Source: Chryseobacterium gleum
Lineage (GTDB): Bacteria > Bacteroidota > Bacteroidia > Flavobacteriales > Flavobacteriaceae
Length of the DNA stretch: 64,000 bases
Assembly (NCBI GenBank): GCA_945881885.1
Contig: CAMCVI010000006.1
Span: forward strand, 1-64,000
Direction: 5' to 3'
The notes under the pieces: model-generated
The model's database searches: none
The model's input: the letters and a program-made list of their open reading frames with translations, nothing else
Told to the model about the DNA's origin: nothing
Made by a program: the position numbers and the translations under genes
Shown here: piece after piece, positions 63,524 to 64,000 of the stretch
Numbering within the stretch: the first letter of the stretch is position 1
How the letters are laid out: every line of letters starts with the position of its first letter

Positions 63524-64000
63524 TTCCCCATTCACTAGGATTACTATTCCAAGATTGTAGCGTTTCTAATTCTTCTTCCGAAATATATTTTTTCTCAACG
63601 GCTTTTTCAATTAAGTTTTCGTAATTACTTAGTGTATATACGTCTAATTTTGCTTCCGCGATTTTCTCTTCAGAAATAGGAAATCCGTATGTAAATATTG
63701 CGGCCATTCCTTTTACATTAGCGCCTTCATTGCGTAAAGCTTCAACCGCCATCAAACTACTGCCACCAGTTGAAATTAAATCTTCAACTACAATTACGGT
63801 CTGACCTTTTTGCAAAAAACCTTCTACCTGATTTTGTCTGCCATGCTTTTTTGCTTCTGGTCTTACATAAACAAAAGGCAATCCCATGGCTTCTGCTACT
63901 AGAATTCCAATCCCAATTGCACCGGTTGCTACACCTGCAATGACATCAGGACGACCAAATTTTGCTTCAATTTGCTTTACAAATTCATCTCTAATATAGT
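63519..64000 (-). CDS. pyrE: Orotate phosphoribosyltransferase, 3' part
   Basis: Joins orotate and PRPP to OMP in pyrimidine synthesis. The window holds the C-terminal 160 codons; the 5' end lies beyond base 64000. The reading frame is open to the edge and begins YIRDEFVKQIEAKFGRPD (read upstream of the first Met at 63887). It continues with ATGAIGIGILVAEAMGLPFV and the catalytic YVRPEAKKHGRQNQVEG loop. The PRPP-binding motif is VIVVEDLISTGGSSLMAVEAL, and the length ahead of it fits PyrE. The stop codon lies inside a low-complexity TCTAAAAATCTA run. Confidence 0.95.
   Translation of the reverse strand, partial: YIRDEFVKQIEAKFGRPDVIAGVATGAIGIGILVAEAMGLPFVYVRPEAKKHGRQNQVEGFLQKGQTVIVVEDLISTGGSSLMAVEALRNEGANVKGMAAIFTYGFPISEEKIAEAKLDVYTLSNYENLIEKAVEKKYISEEELETLQSWNSNPSEWGK

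Overview
The window is AT-rich and looks like chromosome of a Bacteroidota bacterium, most likely Flavobacterium or a near relative in the Flavobacteriaceae. The grounds are: several promoters of the Bacteroidota type (TTG or TTTG, about 19-23 bases, then TAnnTTTG); almost no Shine-Dalgarno sequences; a type IX secretion C-terminal sorting domain on a secreted subtilase; PafA-type alkaline phosphatase; a long, disordered insertion in Rho; and families typical of the phylum (DUF4290, DUF493, DUF4293, DUF1573, TIGR02757, DUF3820). Almost all of the window is housekeeping sequence. I see no prophage, insertion sequence, CRISPR array, rRNA operon or recognisable multi-gene defence system.

Layout. 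1-9.1 kb: a small lipoprotein, guaA, a LysM/periplasmic-binding lipid- or wall-associated protein, an OsmC protein, a DUF3820 protein, pyrG, yidC and a MORN/YwqK-repeat protein, all on the + strand. 9.1-19.6 kb: mnmA, a type IX secreted subtilase, an FMN-dependent oxidoreductase, a small secreted protein, pabB, tilS, dsbD and comM, all +. 19.6-25.4 kb: a minus-strand run of a SET-domain protein, a DnaQ-type exonuclease fused to a GIY-YIG nuclease, a YggS-type PLP protein, a DUF1015 protein, 3-hydroxybutyryl-CoA dehydrogenase and a Gfo/Idh/MocA oxidoreductase. 25.6-29.4 kb: pcm, pafA, sucC and tRNA-Ala(GGC), all +. 29.4-42.2 kb: mixed strands with TIGR02757, lolD, msrA, a class I aminotransferase, tRNA-Met(CAT), a START-like protein, pabC, yqgE, HU, fmt, recQ, a P-loop ATPase, then DUF493-DUF4290-murA.

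42.15-43.36 kb is the only clearly accessory stretch. It holds a ParDE-type toxin-antitoxin pair with a perfect palindromic operator, two intergenic palindromic repeat copies, and a 21-bp tandem repeat array embedded in a larger inverted repeat. 43.4-57.4 kb: a CLC channel with CBS domains, an AcpH-like protein, glmM, lpdA, an MsbA-like ABC exporter, truA, a YfcE-type phosphoesterase, DUF4293, rho and valS. 57.6-64 kb: a DUF1573 protein, a MarR-nitroreductase-YceI operon with a paired operator, a rhodanese, a CPA2 antiporter, a CvfB-like S1 protein and the 3' part of pyrE.

The gene products cover nucleotide synthesis (guaA, pyrG, pyrE), folate (pabB, pabC), tRNA modification and charging (mnmA, tilS, truA, fmt, valS), envelope building (glmM, murA, yidC, lolD, the MsbA-like exporter) and redox repair (dsbD, msrA, nitroreductase). 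The most rewarding observations are: a nuclease gene whose catalytic first motif lies upstream of every ATG, GTG or TTG, so that it must start at ATT or a similar codon; a MurA with Asp in place of the fosfomycin-target Cys; a palindromic repeat that appears to have inserted into the loop of the murA terminator; promoters that overlap the preceding terminator or sit right on the start codon; an orphan terminator suggesting a small RNA near 33.4 kb; and a scattered class of degenerate low-complexity runs that fill intergenic gaps exactly up to start and stop codons.
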